Assembly (NCBI GenBank): GCA_023418835.1
Contig: JAEZYW010000158.1
Location: 1-8,487 of the forward strand
DNA from: Bacillota bacterium
GTDB taxonomy: Bacteria > Bacillota > Clostridia > Tissierellales > Peptoniphilaceae
Direction: 5' to 3'
DNA: 8,487 nucleotides
Part shown: in pieces, positions 7,925 to 8,487 of the stretch
How positions within the stretch are numbered: position 1 is the stretch's first letter
How the letters are laid out: the number at the start of each line of letters is the position of its first letter
Made by a program: the position numbers and the translations under genes
Notes under the pieces: model-generated
Database searches by the model: none
Seen by the model: the letters and a program-made list of their open reading frames with translations, nothing else
What the model was told of the DNA's origin: nothing

Positions 7925-8487
7925 TCTGACTGCAGAAATAATACTTGCAGCTATACTTTCAAAAGCCTGACCTAAGCTAGCCGGATCTGAATTGTAAGCA
8001 TGACCTGGACTTGCCATTTGATTTAATATTGGAGTTCCAGTTGGACCTGCCGATAGTGCAACTGTATACATGGTTGCATTACTTTTTGCAAATCCCGCTT
8101 CTGCTATGGCAGAGTTACCGTGGTTATAATACTTGGCGGTAGCATATCTATAACGCAAATCGCTACCACTACCAATTCTCTCATTAAGGTATGCACCTTC
8201 GGGAACTGCAGAACTAGTTTCACTATTTGAACCCCAGGGAATTAAATAATTATCAGGATTGTTAATTCGAAAACTATAAGTTGGTTCCCCATCAGATAGG
8301 AAAACGATATTCTTATAATCTGCATTAGAACCTGATAAGATTTCTCTAGCACGTCTTACTCCAGCTTGGGTATAAGTTCCTCCACTTGCATTAAGTCCGT
8401 TTACAGCACTTTTTAGTGCACTGACATCATTTGTCAAACCTTGACGCGTATTCACTGCCCCTTCAAAACTTACTACCGCAATTCTAG
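7925..8487 (-). other. vWA domain coding region (N-terminus outside window)
   Basis: The translated order is typical of a von Willebrand factor A fold: strand RIAVVSF, helix LTNDVSALKSAVNGL, then the second metal-site motif GGTYTQAGVRRAREIL (MIDAS Thr), strand YKNIVFLSDGEPT (MIDAS Asp in LSDG), a long insert with NPDNYLIPWGSN, strand NATMYTVALS and final helix LGQAFESIAASIISAV. The first MIDAS element, DxSxS, should lie just right of the window. vWA domains with an intact MIDAS bind ligands through a divalent metal. In Gram-positive pilus-tip and surface adhesins they form the ligand-binding head. Confidence 0.85.

Larger units (their letters stand above)
886..8487 (-). pseudogene. Giant vWA / Cna-B repeat / SLH surface adhesin, disrupted by three in-frame stops and one frameshift; 5' end outside window
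   Basis: One continuous homologous protein can be read from the right edge of the window to TAA at 888-886, about 2,530 codons, if three internal stops (6836-6838 TGA, 3781-3783 TAG, 2041-2043 TAA) and one extra base (in G4 at 4130-4133) are ignored. The stretches on both sides of each stop are in the same frame, and the four breaks fall inside repeat modules that match complete sister modules. Order: vWA (MIDAS Thr and Asp visible, DxSxS outside), spacer, B1 A1 A2 B2 A3 B3 A4 A5 B4 A6 A7 B5 A8 A9 A10 A11 A12 B6, Pro-rich linker, SLH x3. Family knowledge: vWA heads bind host or matrix ligands, Cna-B-type modules form rigid stalks often locked by Lys-Asn isopeptide bonds, and SLH domains hold proteins on pyruvylated wall polysaccharide. 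No LPXTG is present. Inference: a recently inactivated adhesin, or an intact one with sequence errors. As given, it would encode only a secreted N-terminal piece without a wall anchor. Confidence 0.85.
6836..8487 (-). pseudogene. Adhesin fragment 1: vWA head, spacer, module B1 and first half of A1
   Basis: This is the only part that could still be translated from the native start, which lies beyond 8487. The frame is open at the window edge (RIAVVSFEGAV), so the GTG at 8455 is not the start: the residues before it are a core vWA strand. It covers the vWA domain (8487-7925), a spacer (7924-7280), the B-class module B1 (about 7279-7007) and the first half of A1 (from about 6991, TKTWVNG). It stops at TGA 6838-6836 directly after YTYT, where A3, A4, A6 and A8 have HTW or YTW. 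A product ending here would lack the stalk and SLH anchor and would probably be released from the cell. Confidence 0.75.

Overview
The window looks like low-GC Gram-positive DNA, most plausibly from an anaerobic Firmicute of the Tissierellia/Peptoniphilaceae kind (Peptoniphilus, Anaerococcus and relatives). This is inferred from the AT-rich codon use, a protein pairing a copper-amine-oxidase-like N-terminal repeat with a CAP domain, and a giant Cna-B repeat adhesin that ends in S-layer homology (SLH) domains instead of an LPXTG sorting signal. The genus is inference; there is no rRNA or housekeeping gene to anchor it.

Layout: (1) 1-747, plus strand: the 3' part of a secreted or cell-wall-associated protein with the end of a copper-amine-oxidase-N-like domain, a charged linker and a C-terminal CAP/SCP-like domain; its start lies left of the window. 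(2) 748-885: a convergent intergenic gap with two stem-loops, the first a good bidirectional intrinsic terminator. (3) 886-8487, minus strand: a single giant surface-adhesin gene whose 5' end lies right of the window. Reading from its N-terminal side it encodes most of a von Willebrand factor A (vWA) domain, a spacer of about 215 residues, 18 tandem Ig-like/Cna-B-fold modules of about 90-115 residues in two alternating sequence classes (here called A and B), a Pro-rich linker, three SLH domains and a short aromatic tail.

The main observation is that this adhesin reading frame is broken four times: an in-frame TGA (6836-6838) exactly where sister repeats have an invariant Trp, a +1 frameshift at a G4 run (4130-4133), an in-frame TAG (3781-3783) and an in-frame TAA (2041-2043). 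Homology to the repeat classes continues straight across every break, so what looks like five separate genes is one gene of more than 2,530 codons. It is either a recently inactivated pseudogene or an intact gene with several sequencing/assembly errors. All three stop codons are used, so a simple alternative genetic code does not explain it.

How the genes would work together: both encode probable exported envelope proteins. The adhesin, if intact, would be held on the wall polysaccharide by its SLH domains and project the vWA head on a long stalk, probably stiffened by intramolecular Lys-Asn isopeptide bonds. The CAP protein is transcribed towards it from the opposite side and need not be functionally linked. 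I see no mobile element, RNA gene, CRISPR array or clearly novel system here.
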